Shown here piece after piece: positions 1-7,837 of a stretch of 12,297 bases of DNA (its first letter is position 1; each line of letters opens with the position of its first letter). Source of the DNA: an uncultured Oscillospiraceae bacterium (GTDB lineage Bacteria > Bacillota > Clostridia > Oscillospirales > Oscillospiraceae); contig CAJOCV010000069.1 in the NCBI GenBank assembly GCA_905233785.1, positions 1 through 12,297 of the forward strand. The letters are read 5' to 3'. The translations under genes and the position numbers were made by a program. The notes below the pieces were generated by a model. It saw nothing but the letters and a program-made list of their open reading frames with translations. It searched no databases and was not told the origin of the DNA.

Positions 1-1
1 G

Positions 2-475
2 TGCCTGATCTTTGTTACCAAGCTATTCCAGTACGCTATCGAGGGCTACAGCGTTCACGCGTTGGACTTTCTGGTCAAGCCCGTGACGCCCGAGAAGCTT
101 GCGCCCAAGCTGGATCGTGCTCTGCGGCAGATCGACCGGCGTCGCCGCTCCCGCATCGCGGTGCAGGACGGGGAGATGACAAGATGGCTCGACACAAGCG
201 AAATCCTCTATGTGGAGGTCATGAACCACACCCTGTACTATCACATGAAGGACAAGAGCTTTTCGGCCTACGGCACCATCAAGGAAAGCGAGCGGAAGCT
301 TACGCCCCTGGGCTTTGCCCGCTGCAGCAACAGCTTTCTTGTCAATCTCCAGCATGTGAGCGCCATCAGCGGCAGCGAAGTGCTCATCGGCGGGGATCGC
401 CTCCCCATCGGGCGCACGAAGCGTAAGGAGTTTTTACAGCGGATGACGGAATTTGCGGGGGATCAGGTGTTATGA
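2..475 (+). CDS. LytTR-family response regulator, 3' part (N-terminus outside window)
   Basis: The reading frame is open from the window edge and yields 157 residues of a transcriptional response regulator. The first ~30 residues are the end of a receiver domain: FVTK (the conserved Thr/Ser switch position), then YAIEGYSVHALDFLVKP with the conserved Lys-Pro pair at residues 26-27. The phospho-acceptor Asp lies upstream of the window. Residues ~55-155 fit a LytTR DNA-binding domain (LDTSEILYVEV, then SERKLTPLGFARCSNSFLVNL, then IGRTKRKEF). Such regulators bind paired direct repeats as dimers. The stop overlaps the start of the downstream sensor kinase gene by 4 nt (ATGA), so the two are translationally coupled and form a two-component system. 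The regulated genes cannot be read from the window; the adjacent GH3/esterase cluster is one candidate by position only. Confidence 0.93.
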   Translation, partial: CLIFVTKLFQYAIEGYSVHALDFLVKPVTPEKLAPKLDRALRQIDRRRRSRIAVQDGEMTRWLDTSEILYVEVMNHTLYYHMKDKSFSAYGTIKESERKLTPLGFARCSNSFLVNLQHVSAISGSEVLIGGDRLPIGRTKRKEFLQRMTEFAGDQVL

Positions 476-1782
476 ACGCGCTGCCGATCTCTTTTCATGC
501 CGCAAGCCTTGTGCGCATGTTCTCCATGTTCCCCTTTGAGCTCTTGATGGCGGCGCATGTGATGGCCTTTCCGACCTTTAAGCGCAGGCCGCGGTTTCCG
601 CTGCGCGCGGCGGGGCTGGCGCTTCCGGTGATGCTGGTGTTTGAATTCTGCATCCAGCTTTTCCCCGAACGCGGCTTCGAGGTCAGACTGTGGCCGGATT
701 CGCTGTTTTTCCTGCTGATTTCCCTTTATCTTTTTGCCTATCTGTATGCCTGCTACCGCTGTACGCCGCGGGAGGCGGTCTATGCCGCGGCCACGGCGCA
801 CGTGGCGCAAAACATCGTCCATAACCTCGACTGGATCTTCCTCTCCCGCCTGGGGCTGCGGGAGGGAAGCCTTGAAAACCTGCCCATTGCGTTGGGGCTG
901 ATGCTGCTGGTGTACACGCTGCTGTATCTCATCTACCGCAGGTGGATGGCGGACCGGGAGGGGCATACACTGCCGCTCAGAAGTGTGATCGTGAACGCGG
1001 TGGTGATTTTGCTGCTGGTCTGCGTTTACAACAGCCCCATCGACTTGACGCGCCGCAATGACCAGAGCTTTATTACCTGTATCATCGCGGATGTGATCGG
1101 GCTTCTGATGCAGCTTTCCCTGATCCGGGAAACCGCGCTCTCGCTGGAAAACGAGGTGGTGCGGCAGCTTTTGGCGGCCGAGCAGAAAAAGCAGCGCATG
1201 AGCCGCGAGAACATCGAGCTCATCAATCGCAAGTGCCACGACCTCAAGCACCAGATCCACGCCCTCAAGCACATGGCCAGCGAAACCGAGCGCAGCGCCT
1301 ATATCAAGGAGATCGAAAACGCGGTGCTTTTCTACGAAAACGCGCCCAAAACCGGCAACGAGACGCTGGATCTCATTCTGATGGACAAGCTTCTCTACTG
1401 CCAGGCGCATGACATCACGCTCACCTGTGTGTGCGACGGGGCGCTGCTTTCGAGGCTTGACACGCTGGATCTCTACGCCCTGTTCGGAAACGCCCTGGAC
1501 AACGCCATTGAAAGCGTCATGGGCGAGGAGAAGGAGAAGCGCTCGGTCAGCTTCCGCGTGGGAAAATACAGCTCCTTCCTCTCCATCCACTTTGAAAATT
1601 ACCTCGGCCACAGGCTGAAGCTGGTGGACGGGCTGCCGGTCACCGGCAAGGCGGATCGGGGCTACCACGGCTTCGGTGTGCGCAGCATCCGCCACATCGT
1701 GGAAAAATACGGCGGCAGCATGAGCATCCGCACCGATCAGCAGCTCTTTCGGCTGGACATTTTGATTCCTCTGGAAGGATAA
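472..1782 (+). CDS. Sensor histidine kinase, GHKL/AgrC type, multi-pass membrane
   Basis: This 436-aa protein is the sensor partner of the upstream LytTR regulator. The first ~217 residues hold about six or seven hydrophobic segments (roughly 13-33, 45-64, 77-96, 133-154, 170-187, 198-217), as in AgrC/LytS-like peptide or envelope sensors. A short helical region rich in Glu/Gln/Lys leads to the phospho-acceptor motif CHDLKHQ (His256), the divergent H-box of the GHKL group. The ATP-binding domain has the N-box NALDN (Asn340-Asn344) and a glycine box HGFGVRS (Gly400, Gly402) followed by IVEKYGGSM. All catalytic motifs look intact. No agrB/agrD-like genes are visible nearby, so the stimulus is unknown. 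The start ATG lies inside the preceding stop and fits coupled translation. Confidence 0.93.
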   Translation: MNALPISFHAASLVRMFSMFPFELLMAAHVMAFPTFKRRPRFPLRAAGLALPVMLVFEFCIQLFPERGFEVRLWPDSLFFLLISLYLFAYLYACYRCTPREAVYAAATAHVAQNIVHNLDWIFLSRLGLREGSLENLPIALGLMLLVYTLLYLIYRRWMADREGHTLPLRSVIVNAVVILLLVCVYNSPIDLTRRNDQSFITCIIADVIGLLMQLSLIRETALSLENEVVRQLLAAEQKKQRMSRENIELINRKCHDLKHQIHALKHMASETERSAYIKEIENAVLFYENAPKTGNETLDLILMDKLLYCQAHDITLTCVCDGALLSRLDTLDLYALFGNALDNAIESVMGEEKEKRSVSFRVGKYSSFLSIHFENYLGHRLKLVDGLPVTGKADRGYHGFGVRSIRHIVEKYGGSMSIRTDQQLFRLDILIPLEG

Positions 1783-1844
1783 CCGCGGCGCGGTGTCGTT
1801 TACGCCGCGGAAAGAGTCATCCGCGCGGAAGCGGCGCTTTTTTT
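1783..1844 (+). terminator. Probable intrinsic terminator with a competing upstream hairpin
   Basis: Directly after the kinase stop an 8-bp perfect stem, 1783-1790 with 1803-1810 (CCGCGGCG/CGCCGCGG), encloses a 12-nt loop. The same segment can instead pair with GCGGCG at 1831-1836 (6 bp), which is followed after one C by seven Ts (1838-1844). The second fold looks like a Rho-independent terminator and the first would prevent it. It probably ends the two-component transcript; whether the alternative folds matter is inference. Confidence 0.55.
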
Positions 1845-1853
1845 ATGGAAGTA

Positions 1854-1862
1854 TGTTATAGT
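1854..1862 (+). promoter_or_regulatory. Candidate extended -10 promoter for the GH3 cluster
   Basis: TGTTATAGT is a TGn extended -10 with hexamer TATAGT at 1857-1862, placed 51 nt before the GH3 start codon and just after the T-tract of the terminator. No convincing -35 hexamer is present 16-18 nt upstream, which fits an extended -10 promoter or one that needs an activator. Confidence 0.45.
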
Positions 1863-1913
1863 TGTGTCAGATTCTCGCAGGAGAAGGCTCAAATCAAGAT
1901 CAAGGAGGAGAAC

Positions 1914-4900
1914 ATGAAAAGCAAAAAAACTGGCTTAGCGCGCGGTCTTGCAGTGATCCTGACGTCTCTGTTTGTACTGTCCCTGTTCGCTTCAAGCATC
2001 GCGCAAACCTGGGCGGGAAAGATCAACACTTTCCTGGGGACCTCGAGCTATGAAACCGTCAAGACCGGTGAGAGCACCAGCGACGGTATCTACTTCGAGT
2101 CCGAATTCGGTTCCGTGAAGGAGGTCATCGACGCCAAGGAAGCTCTGGCGCGCGAGATCTCTCAGGAGGGCACCGTCCTGTTCAAAAACGACGGCGCGCT
2201 CCCGCTCGACCCCGCGAGCGAAAAGGTTACCGTCTGGGGTCTCAACGCGCTGGCTCCCACCTACGGCGGCCTGATCGGCTCCACCACCTCCGTAAACTAC
2301 GAGGCGGGGCAGACCACCGTCACGCTGCTGGACGCGCTGAAGGAAAACGGCGTTTCCCTGAACGAGGAGCTGCTCAAGCTCTACAACAGCTCCGCCGCCG
2401 ACGCCTTCCGCCGCAAGGCCGCCTTCTTCGGTCAGGAGGTTCCGGGGCACTCCCTGATCCCCGTGTTCTGGCCCATGTTCGAGACGGCTGACAGCTATAT
2501 GATCGGCGAGCCGCCCGCAGACTTCTATACCCAGGAGGCGCTGGACGCCGCCAAGGACACCGCGGCCATCGTCTTCCTCTCCCGCGACAGCTCCGAGGCT
2601 TCGGACTATGCGGTGAGCACGATGAAGGATCCCAACGGCGACAACTTTGAGCGCCCGATGGCGCTCTCCGACAACGAGAAGGCCATGATCGCCCTGGCCA
2701 AGGAAAATTCCAACGGCAAGGTCATCGTCGTCCTCAACTCCGACGTGACCATGGAGATCAATGAGCTCAAGAACGATCCCGACATCTCCGCCATTGTCTG
2801 GGCGGGTCTGCCCGGCGCTTACGGCTTCCGCGGCGTGGCGGACGTGCTGACCGGCGCGGTGAACCCCTCCGGCCACATTGCCGACACCTATGCCGTAAGC
2901 TCCATCTCCGCCCCCGCGATGCAGAACTTCGGCCTCTTCTTCTTCGACGCCCCCGAGGGCGAGCTTGACCCCGCCAACGACAAGGGCAACTGGTATATTA
3001 TTGAGACCGAGGGCATCTATGTCGGCTACAAGTACTACGAAACCCGTTATGAGGACGCGATCCTCGGCCAGGGCAACGCTGATTCCGACGCGGGCGTCTT
3101 CGCCTCCGACGGAGGCTGGGACTACGCCGACGAGGTCGCCTATCCCTTCGGCTACGGCATGAGCTACACCAGCTTTGAGCAGGAGCTGCAGAGCGTAGAC
3201 TTCAGCATCGGCGGCGAGAGCAAGGCCGTTGTGAAGGTCACCAACACCGGCGATGTGCCCGGCAAGAGCGTCGTTCAGCTCTACGCCCAGGCGCCTTACA
3301 TTCAGGGCGGCGTAGAAAAGGCCGCCATCCAGCTTGTCGGCTTTGGCAAGACTGCGACCCTCCAGCCCGGCGCCAGCGAGACCGTCACCGTCGATTTTGA
3401 CGCCAAATATGTCGCCTCCTATGATCAGGACGCGGTCAAGGCCGACGGCACCCAGGGCGCCTGGATCCTCGACGCGGGCGACTACTACTTTGCCATCGGC
3501 AACGGCGCGCATGAGGCGCTCAACAACGTCCTCGCCGCCAAGCTTGAGAGCGATGAGAACCTCGTGAAGATCACCGAGGATGAAAGCATCAACGCCGACA
3601 ACGCCAAGAAGGTCACCGTCGGCGCTAAGGATATCGAGACCTACTCCGAGGGCGTGCAGAACCAGCTCCAGGATGGCGACATCCGCAATCTGCTGCCCGA
3701 GCGCGGCGTCGAGTTTGTCACCCGCAGCGACTGGACAAAGGGTTGGGAGCCCGTCTGGGGCATCACGCCCAGCGACGAGATGCTCAAGAACCTGCACAAC
3801 CGGGTCTTTGAGCTGAGCGAAAACGGCGAAGGCCTGACCTGGGGCGCGGACAACGGTATGCGCCTGATCGACATGGTGCTGGTTGACGACAACGGCGACT
3901 ACCAGGGCAGCGTCGCGCTGGACGATCCTCTGTGGGATACCCTGCTCGAGAACGTCACGCTCGAGGAAGCCGTCAACTTCATGAAGGGCGCCGGCGGCAA
4001 CTTTGAGCCCATCAACTCCATCGGCCTGCACGTTGTGGCCATCTATGACGGCCCTGTCGGCTTCGTGTCCGACCAGGTGCCCGGCTACACCGCCAACTGG
4101 ACGGCCTCCGAGTCGGATGAGCCGACCTACGTCGGCCCCGACAACGAATACGCCAACTGGCAGATGCCCACCATGCCCACCGAGCCTGTCGTCGCCGCGA
4201 CCTTCAATGTGGAGCTCGTGGAGCGCGAGGGTGAGCTCTTCGGCGAGGACTCCCTGTGGGCCAACGCCAGCTCCCTCTTCGGACCCGGTCTGAACAACCA
4301 CCGCGCGACCTACTGCTCCCGCAACCATGAGTACTACTCCGAGGACTCCATGCTCACCAACATTCTGGGCGTCGCGGTCTGCAAGGGCGGCCAGAGCAAG
4401 GGGCTTATGATGGAGCCCAAGCACTTCGCGCTGAACCACCAGGAAGCCAACCGCTCCGGTACCGCCACCTTCGTCTCCGAGCAGGCCGCCCGTGAGATCG
4501 AGCTTCGCGGCTTCCAGGGCGCGCTCGAGGGCAACTACGCCCAGGGCGTCATGACCGCCTTCAACCGCCTCGGTACGGTTTACGCCGGCGCGCACCGCGG
4601 CCTGCTGACCGAGATCCTGCGCAACGAGTGGGGTTACACCGGCTACGTCGTCACCGACATGATCAACGGCCCCGAGTACATGAACTGGCGTGACGTGACC
4701 TTCGCGGGCGGCGGCGGCTGCCTGACGGAGAACGCTTACGATTCCTCCATCATCGGCGACCCCAACTCCGCCGAGAACATGAAGCTCATCGAGAAGGACA
4801 CCGCCTTCCAGCAGGAGCTCAAGCAGATGCTCAAGTATGACCTCTACACCTTCGCAAACTCCAACACCATGAACGGCGTCACCAGCGACACCCGCGTTGT

Positions 4901-5018
4901 GCGCGTGCACCCCTGGTGGGAGAGCACTCTTACCGGGCTGAACATCGGCTTCGGCGTGCTGACAGCCGCCGCGCTCGTTTGGTACGTGCTGCCGCTTCTC
5001 AAGAAGAAAGAACAGTAA
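1914..5018 (+). CDS. GH3-family glycoside hydrolase, reversed domain order, membrane-anchored at both ends
   Basis: I place the start at ATG 1914 because AAGGAGGAG (1902-1910) sits just upstream; the frame is open 23 codons further but has no such site there. The product is 1034 aa. Residues ~11-31 form a signal anchor and ~1010-1029 a C-terminal membrane helix followed by KKKEQ. Domains run opposite to most GH3 enzymes. First comes the alpha/beta sandwich (EGTVLFKNDGALPL at 85-98, VIVVLNSDVTMEI, WAGLPGAYG, then PFGYGMSYT at 411-419). Next is a fibronectin-III-like domain (~428-535). Last is the (beta/alpha)8-type domain: DGP at 712-714, GPGLNNHR at 790-797, RNHEYYSED at 803-811, Lys836-His837 and NHQE at 841-844, and the nucleophile Asp915 in GYVVTD. 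Reversed order is known from Butyrivibrio and Ruminococcus beta-glucosidases. The usual Trp after the nucleophile is Met here. Substrate specificity is unknown. Confidence 0.9.
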   Translation: MKSKKTGLARGLAVILTSLFVLSLFASSIAQTWAGKINTFLGTSSYETVKTGESTSDGIYFESEFGSVKEVIDAKEALAREISQEGTVLFKNDGALPLDPASEKVTVWGLNALAPTYGGLIGSTTSVNYEAGQTTVTLLDALKENGVSLNEELLKLYNSSAADAFRRKAAFFGQEVPGHSLIPVFWPMFETADSYMIGEPPADFYTQEALDAAKDTAAIVFLSRDSSEASDYAVSTMKDPNGDNFERPMALSDNEKAMIALAKENSNGKVIVVLNSDVTMEINELKNDPDISAIVWAGLPGAYGFRGVADVLTGAVNPSGHIADTYAVSSISAPAMQNFGLFFFDAPEGELDPANDKGNWYIIETEGIYVGYKYYETRYEDAILGQGNADSDAGVFASDGGWDYADEVAYPFGYGMSYTSFEQELQSVDFSIGGESKAVVKVTNTGDVPGKSVVQLYAQAPYIQGGVEKAAIQLVGFGKTATLQPGASETVTVDFDAKYVASYDQDAVKADGTQGAWILDAGDYYFAIGNGAHEALNNVLAAKLESDENLVKITEDESINADNAKKVTVGAKDIETYSEGVQNQLQDGDIRNLLPERGVEFVTRSDWTKGWEPVWGITPSDEMLKNLHNRVFELSENGEGLTWGADNGMRLIDMVLVDDNGDYQGSVALDDPLWDTLLENVTLEEAVNFMKGAGGNFEPINSIGLHVVAIYDGPVGFVSDQVPGYTANWTASESDEPTYVGPDNEYANWQMPTMPTEPVVAATFNVELVEREGELFGEDSLWANASSLFGPGLNNHRATYCSRNHEYYSEDSMLTNILGVAVCKGGQSKGLMMEPKHFALNHQEANRSGTATFVSEQAAREIELRGFQGALEGNYAQGVMTAFNRLGTVYAGAHRGLLTEILRNEWGYTGYVVTDMINGPEYMNWRDVTFAGGGGCLTENAYDSSIIGDPNSAENMKLIEKDTAFQQELKQMLKYDLYTFANSNTMNGVTSDTRVVRVHPWWESTLTGLNIGFGVLTAAALVWYVLPLLKKKEQ

Positions 5019-5033
5019 GGAGGACGTAAAACC

Positions 5034-5429
5034 ATGAACAACAAGAAAATCAGCTTCGGCTTTGTCCTCGCCGCGATCTCGACCGTGCTCGCCCTCGTGT
5101 GCGCCTTCCTGTATCAATCCGTCGGCCAGCAGGACGGCCTGACCGTCACCCTGCTGATCCTGGCGGCGGTTGTGGGTGCCTGTGCGCTGGTGTTGGCCTT
5201 CGTGATGGGCAAGGAGATCGCAAACTTCGTCGCCGCTGTCCACGCAGTCCTGCTCATGGCGGCCATTGGCGTCTCCATCGCGCCGGTCGTCAACGATATG
5301 GGTCTGGTCTTTGCCGGTCTTTATCAGAACGACATCATCTCCGCCTACATTACCTTTGCCATAGTGGCCTGCGTTGCCTGGCTTGTGAGCGTCGTCGCGT
5401 CCTTTGTCGGCGTCAGCAAGAAAGCCTGA
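5034..5429 (+). CDS. Small four-helix membrane protein of unknown function
   Basis: This 131-aa protein starts at an ATG preceded by AAGGAGG, 15 nt after the GH3 stop, so it is co-transcribed. I do not recognise a family. About four hydrophobic segments are visible (roughly 9-27, 37-58, 62-83 and 104-125), joined by short loops. The N-terminus begins MNNKKISFG and the C-terminus ends VSKKA; the positive charges suggest both ends face the cytoplasm. There are no obvious catalytic residues. Its place between a double-anchored GH3 protein and a membrane-fused esterase suggests a partner or stabiliser of those surface enzymes, which is inference from position only. Confidence 0.85.
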   Translation: MNNKKISFGFVLAAISTVLALVCAFLYQSVGQQDGLTVTLLILAAVVGACALVLAFVMGKEIANFVAAVHAVLLMAAIGVSIAPVVNDMGLVFAGLYQNDIISAYITFAIVACVAWLVSVVASFVGVSKKA

Positions 5430-5446
5430 TTCCCCATCAAATACAG

Positions 5447-5479
5447 CACGGCGGTACCCCTGCGGGTACCGCCGTGTTT
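5447..5479 (+). terminator. 13-bp perfect hairpin inside the cluster
   Basis: Positions 5447-5459 (CACGGCGGTACCC) pair perfectly with 5464-5476 around the tetraloop CTGC. Only three Ts follow before a C, so it is a weak terminator at best. It lies between two same-strand genes, 4 nt before the next Shine-Dalgarno-bearing segment. It could act as a partial terminator or an mRNA-end stabiliser that lowers expression of the esterases relative to the GH3 gene. Confidence 0.55.
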
Positions 5480-5495
5480 CACCAAGGAGGTTTCT

Positions 5496-6770
5496 ATGAA
5501 GGACAAGAGCCTGAGCGACAAGCTTGGTCTGGGCGTCTTTCTCCTGTTTTGCGTTTTGGGCGCGGCGCACCTGGGGCGGTATTTTCTCTTAAACGCCCTG
5601 CAGCCGCTCGTCACCATGCTGGTGATCGAGGCGCTGCTGCTTCTGCTCGCGTATACGGCGTATCGTGCGCGCATGCCCTTTCTCTATCTTGCCCACGCCG
5701 TCGGCTGCGTCGTTTTATACAGCACCACCAACTACGCCGAGACCACACATTTTAATTCGATCTTTCTCTTTGAGGCCATCCTCGCCGCCCTTTGGGCAGT
5801 GGGCGGCACGCTATGGATGCTCAAGGCAAAGGAAAGACCTCGCCGCCCGCCTCTGCTGCCGCCCGCAGCCGCGCTTTTGATCCTCACGCTGTTTTTTGCG
5901 GTCTGGGGTCTGAATGTCAAGGCCGACCGGGCGCGTATCGGCGCCGCCGGGCGCGCAATCTGGGCGGTTCCCGCCCAGTATGACACCGGCGAGATCGAGG
6001 AGCGCGGCACGGTGCAGGAGCTTCTCTACGAAACCAGAGCGTACGCCACCGATCAGCGCGGCGTTACCAAGCGGGCGCTGGTGTACCTGCCCTACGGCTA
6101 CGACGAGAGCAGGCAGTACAACATCCTCTATCTGATGCACGGCACCGGGGATGATGAAAACTACTGGCTGGAGACGAACCCGAGCAACCGCGTGATGCTC
6201 GACCGCATGATCGCCGCCGGGGAAATCGAGCCGCTCATTGTCGTAACGCCGACCTTCTATGTGGAGGACGACTGCAGGGACGGGCTGGACGCGCTGACCT
6301 TTTCCTTCCGGGAGGAGCTCAGAAACGACCTGATGCCCGCCGTAGAGAGCCGCTACAGCACCTACGCCGAGACCGCCGATGACGCGGGCTTTGCCGAAAG
6401 CCGCGACCACCGCGCCTTCGCGGGGCTCTCGCGCGGCGCGGTCACAACCTGTCATGCCGCCTTCTGCGGGAGCCTTGATTATTTCTCCTGGTTTGGGATG
6501 TTCTCCGCCTTCCGCACGCCGGAAGCATATTTCCGCGAGACCATTCAATCCGGGGCTTTCGCGGCGCTGCCCATCCGCTATCTCTACATGACCACCGGAA
6601 ATTTTGACTTTGCCATGCCCGCCCAGGTGCCGGGCTACCGGATGCTGACCGGCATTGAGCCGCGCCTTACTTACGGCGTGAACACGAGCTTTGAAATGTT
6701 CCCCATGCGCTATCATTCCATCGGCAACTGGCACCTTGCGCTCTATAATTATCTGCAGAAAATCTTTTGA
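5496..6770 (+). CDS. Membrane-embedded CE1-like esterase (esterase D/feruloyl esterase fold)
   Basis: The start is ATG 5496, with AAGGAGG at 5484-5490. The 424-aa protein has two parts. Residues ~10-140 hold five hydrophobic helices; basic loops (YRARM after helix 2, KAKERPRRP before helix 5) follow the positive-inside rule, so the remaining domain should lie outside the cell. Residues ~165-424 are an alpha/beta-hydrolase of the putative esterase/CE1 type: VYLPYGYDESRQYNILYLMHG with the oxyanion region, then EELRNDLMPAVESRY, the nucleophile elbow GLSRG with Ser312, and the likely catalytic His413 in GNWHLAL. The acidic residue is not certain from the sequence. CE1 enzymes remove feruloyl or acetyl groups from plant xylan. 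The fusion to a polytopic membrane domain is unusual for that family. Confidence 0.87.
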   Translation: MKDKSLSDKLGLGVFLLFCVLGAAHLGRYFLLNALQPLVTMLVIEALLLLLAYTAYRARMPFLYLAHAVGCVVLYSTTNYAETTHFNSIFLFEAILAALWAVGGTLWMLKAKERPRRPPLLPPAAALLILTLFFAVWGLNVKADRARIGAAGRAIWAVPAQYDTGEIEERGTVQELLYETRAYATDQRGVTKRALVYLPYGYDESRQYNILYLMHGTGDDENYWLETNPSNRVMLDRMIAAGEIEPLIVVTPTFYVEDDCRDGLDALTFSFREELRNDLMPAVESRYSTYAETADDAGFAESRDHRAFAGLSRGAVTTCHAAFCGSLDYFSWFGMFSAFRTPEAYFRETIQSGAFAALPIRYLYMTTGNFDFAMPAQVPGYRMLTGIEPRLTYGVNTSFEMFPMRYHSIGNWHLALYNYLQKIF

Positions 6771-6784
6771 ACAAGGGGAAAAAC

Positions 6785-7834
6785 ATGGAAAACACAACAA
6801 AAAAAGCGCCCTGGGGCGTCGTTTGGGCGCTGCTGGCGCTCTTCCTTCTGCTGGCGCTGCTTGCCAACCGTTACACCGTTCGACAGATTTGGTGCAACCT
6901 CACCTCGCCCACGCTGAAGCTGGATGAGAGCGCGGATTGGGCAGGCGGCGCAAGCTATGAGCGCGTACCCTATGCCTCGGATTCCGAAGCGCAGTATTTT
7001 GACCTCTACGTGCCCGATACGGCTGAGCGCGCGCCGCTCTTGGTGCTGGTGCACGGCGGCGGCTTTGCCTTCAACGATTCCCAGTCCCGGCAGGCGCAGT
7101 TCATGTACCGCTATTTCCGCGACCACGGCTTCGCCTGCGCAAGCGTCAACTACCGCCTCTCCGGCGAGGCGCCTTATCCCGCCGCCTGTGAGGACGTAAA
7201 GGCCGCCGTGCGTTTCCTCGCACACAACGCCGACAGCTACGGCTATGACGCGCAGCGTATCGCCATCTGGGGCGAATCCGCGGGCGGCTATCTGGCCTGC
7301 ATGACAGCGCTCTCCGCGCCGGATGCTTACTGTGACACGCTCTGCCTCGGCGAGACGGCGGAAAACCGCTTCCCGATGCCCGCCTTTGACGCGCTGGTGG
7401 ACTACTACGGCTGCGAAGACTTTGAGTCCCTGCGCACCCAGTTTGAGGAGGAGGGGCTGCTGCCCTGGGTTCCCAAGCTGGCAAACAGCTGGGCAAACGA
7501 AGTGCTCAGGGACTATGACAGCCTCGAGGAATACTGGCTGCGCGTTCCTCACAGCGATTGGGGGGAGCGGGAGCTTGTCGAGGCCAGCGTTCTGCGCCGC
7601 GCCGAGCGGCAGGAGAACGAAAACCCCCGCCTGCGCACCTTGATCGTCCATGGCGACGCGGACATCACGGTTTCGCAGCTTCAGTCCCTGACGTTGTTTT
7701 CGGTCCTGCGGGCGCAGGGCGCGGACGTACAGCTGCGTCTCGTCCCCCGCTGCAAGCATGCGGACGACCGCCTTTTCACCGACGAGATGCTCGCCGAAAC
7801 GGCGGACTTTCTGTGGAAAAGCGCAGCTGCATAA
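6785..7834 (+). CDS. Membrane-anchored alpha/beta-hydrolase, carboxylesterase/acetyl-esterase type
   Basis: I choose ATG 6785, with AAGGGG at 6773-6778, over the TTG at 6767 that lies inside the preceding gene. The product is 349 aa. One hydrophobic segment near residues 10-30 (WALLALFLLLALLANRY) acts as a signal anchor. The hydrolase domain carries HGGG at 90-93 (oxyanion hole), GESAGG at 163-168 with nucleophile Ser165, HGDAD at 289-293 with the likely catalytic Asp291 or Asp293, and KHAD with His325. This is the BD-FAE/acetyl-xylan-esterase-like or hormone-sensitive-lipase-like group. The start lies 14 nt after the CE1-like gene, so both belong to one transcript. Two different esterase folds side by side suggest removal of different acyl substituents. 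The stop codon borders a repeat structure that starts within 4 nt. Confidence 0.9.
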   Translation: MENTTKKAPWGVVWALLALFLLLALLANRYTVRQIWCNLTSPTLKLDESADWAGGASYERVPYASDSEAQYFDLYVPDTAERAPLLVLVHGGGFAFNDSQSRQAQFMYRYFRDHGFACASVNYRLSGEAPYPAACEDVKAAVRFLAHNADSYGYDAQRIAIWGESAGGYLACMTALSAPDAYCDTLCLGETAENRFPMPAFDALVDYYGCEDFESLRTQFEEEGLLPWVPKLANSWANEVLRDYDSLEEYWLRVPHSDWGERELVEASVLRRAERQENENPRLRTLIVHGDADITVSQLQSLTLFSVLRAQGADVQLRLVPRCKHADDRLFTDEMLAETADFLWKSAAA

Positions 7835-7837
7835 AAC

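Noticed and set aside
463..1695. A 410-codon minus-strand open frame opposite the sensor kinase
   Set aside because: It mirrors the kinase codons, is rich in His/Gln/Arg, and has no recognisable motif.
1992..5570. A 1192-codon minus-strand open frame opposite the GH3 gene
   Set aside because: It is a shadow of GC-rich codon use in the plus-strand gene. The translation is low-complexity Gly/Val/Ala/Asp/His with no domains, and the plus frame has clear GH3 motifs.
6767..6784. Upstream TTG start for the second esterase
   Set aside because: It lies inside the preceding gene and lacks a Shine-Dalgarno. ATG 6785 has AAGGGG at good spacing.
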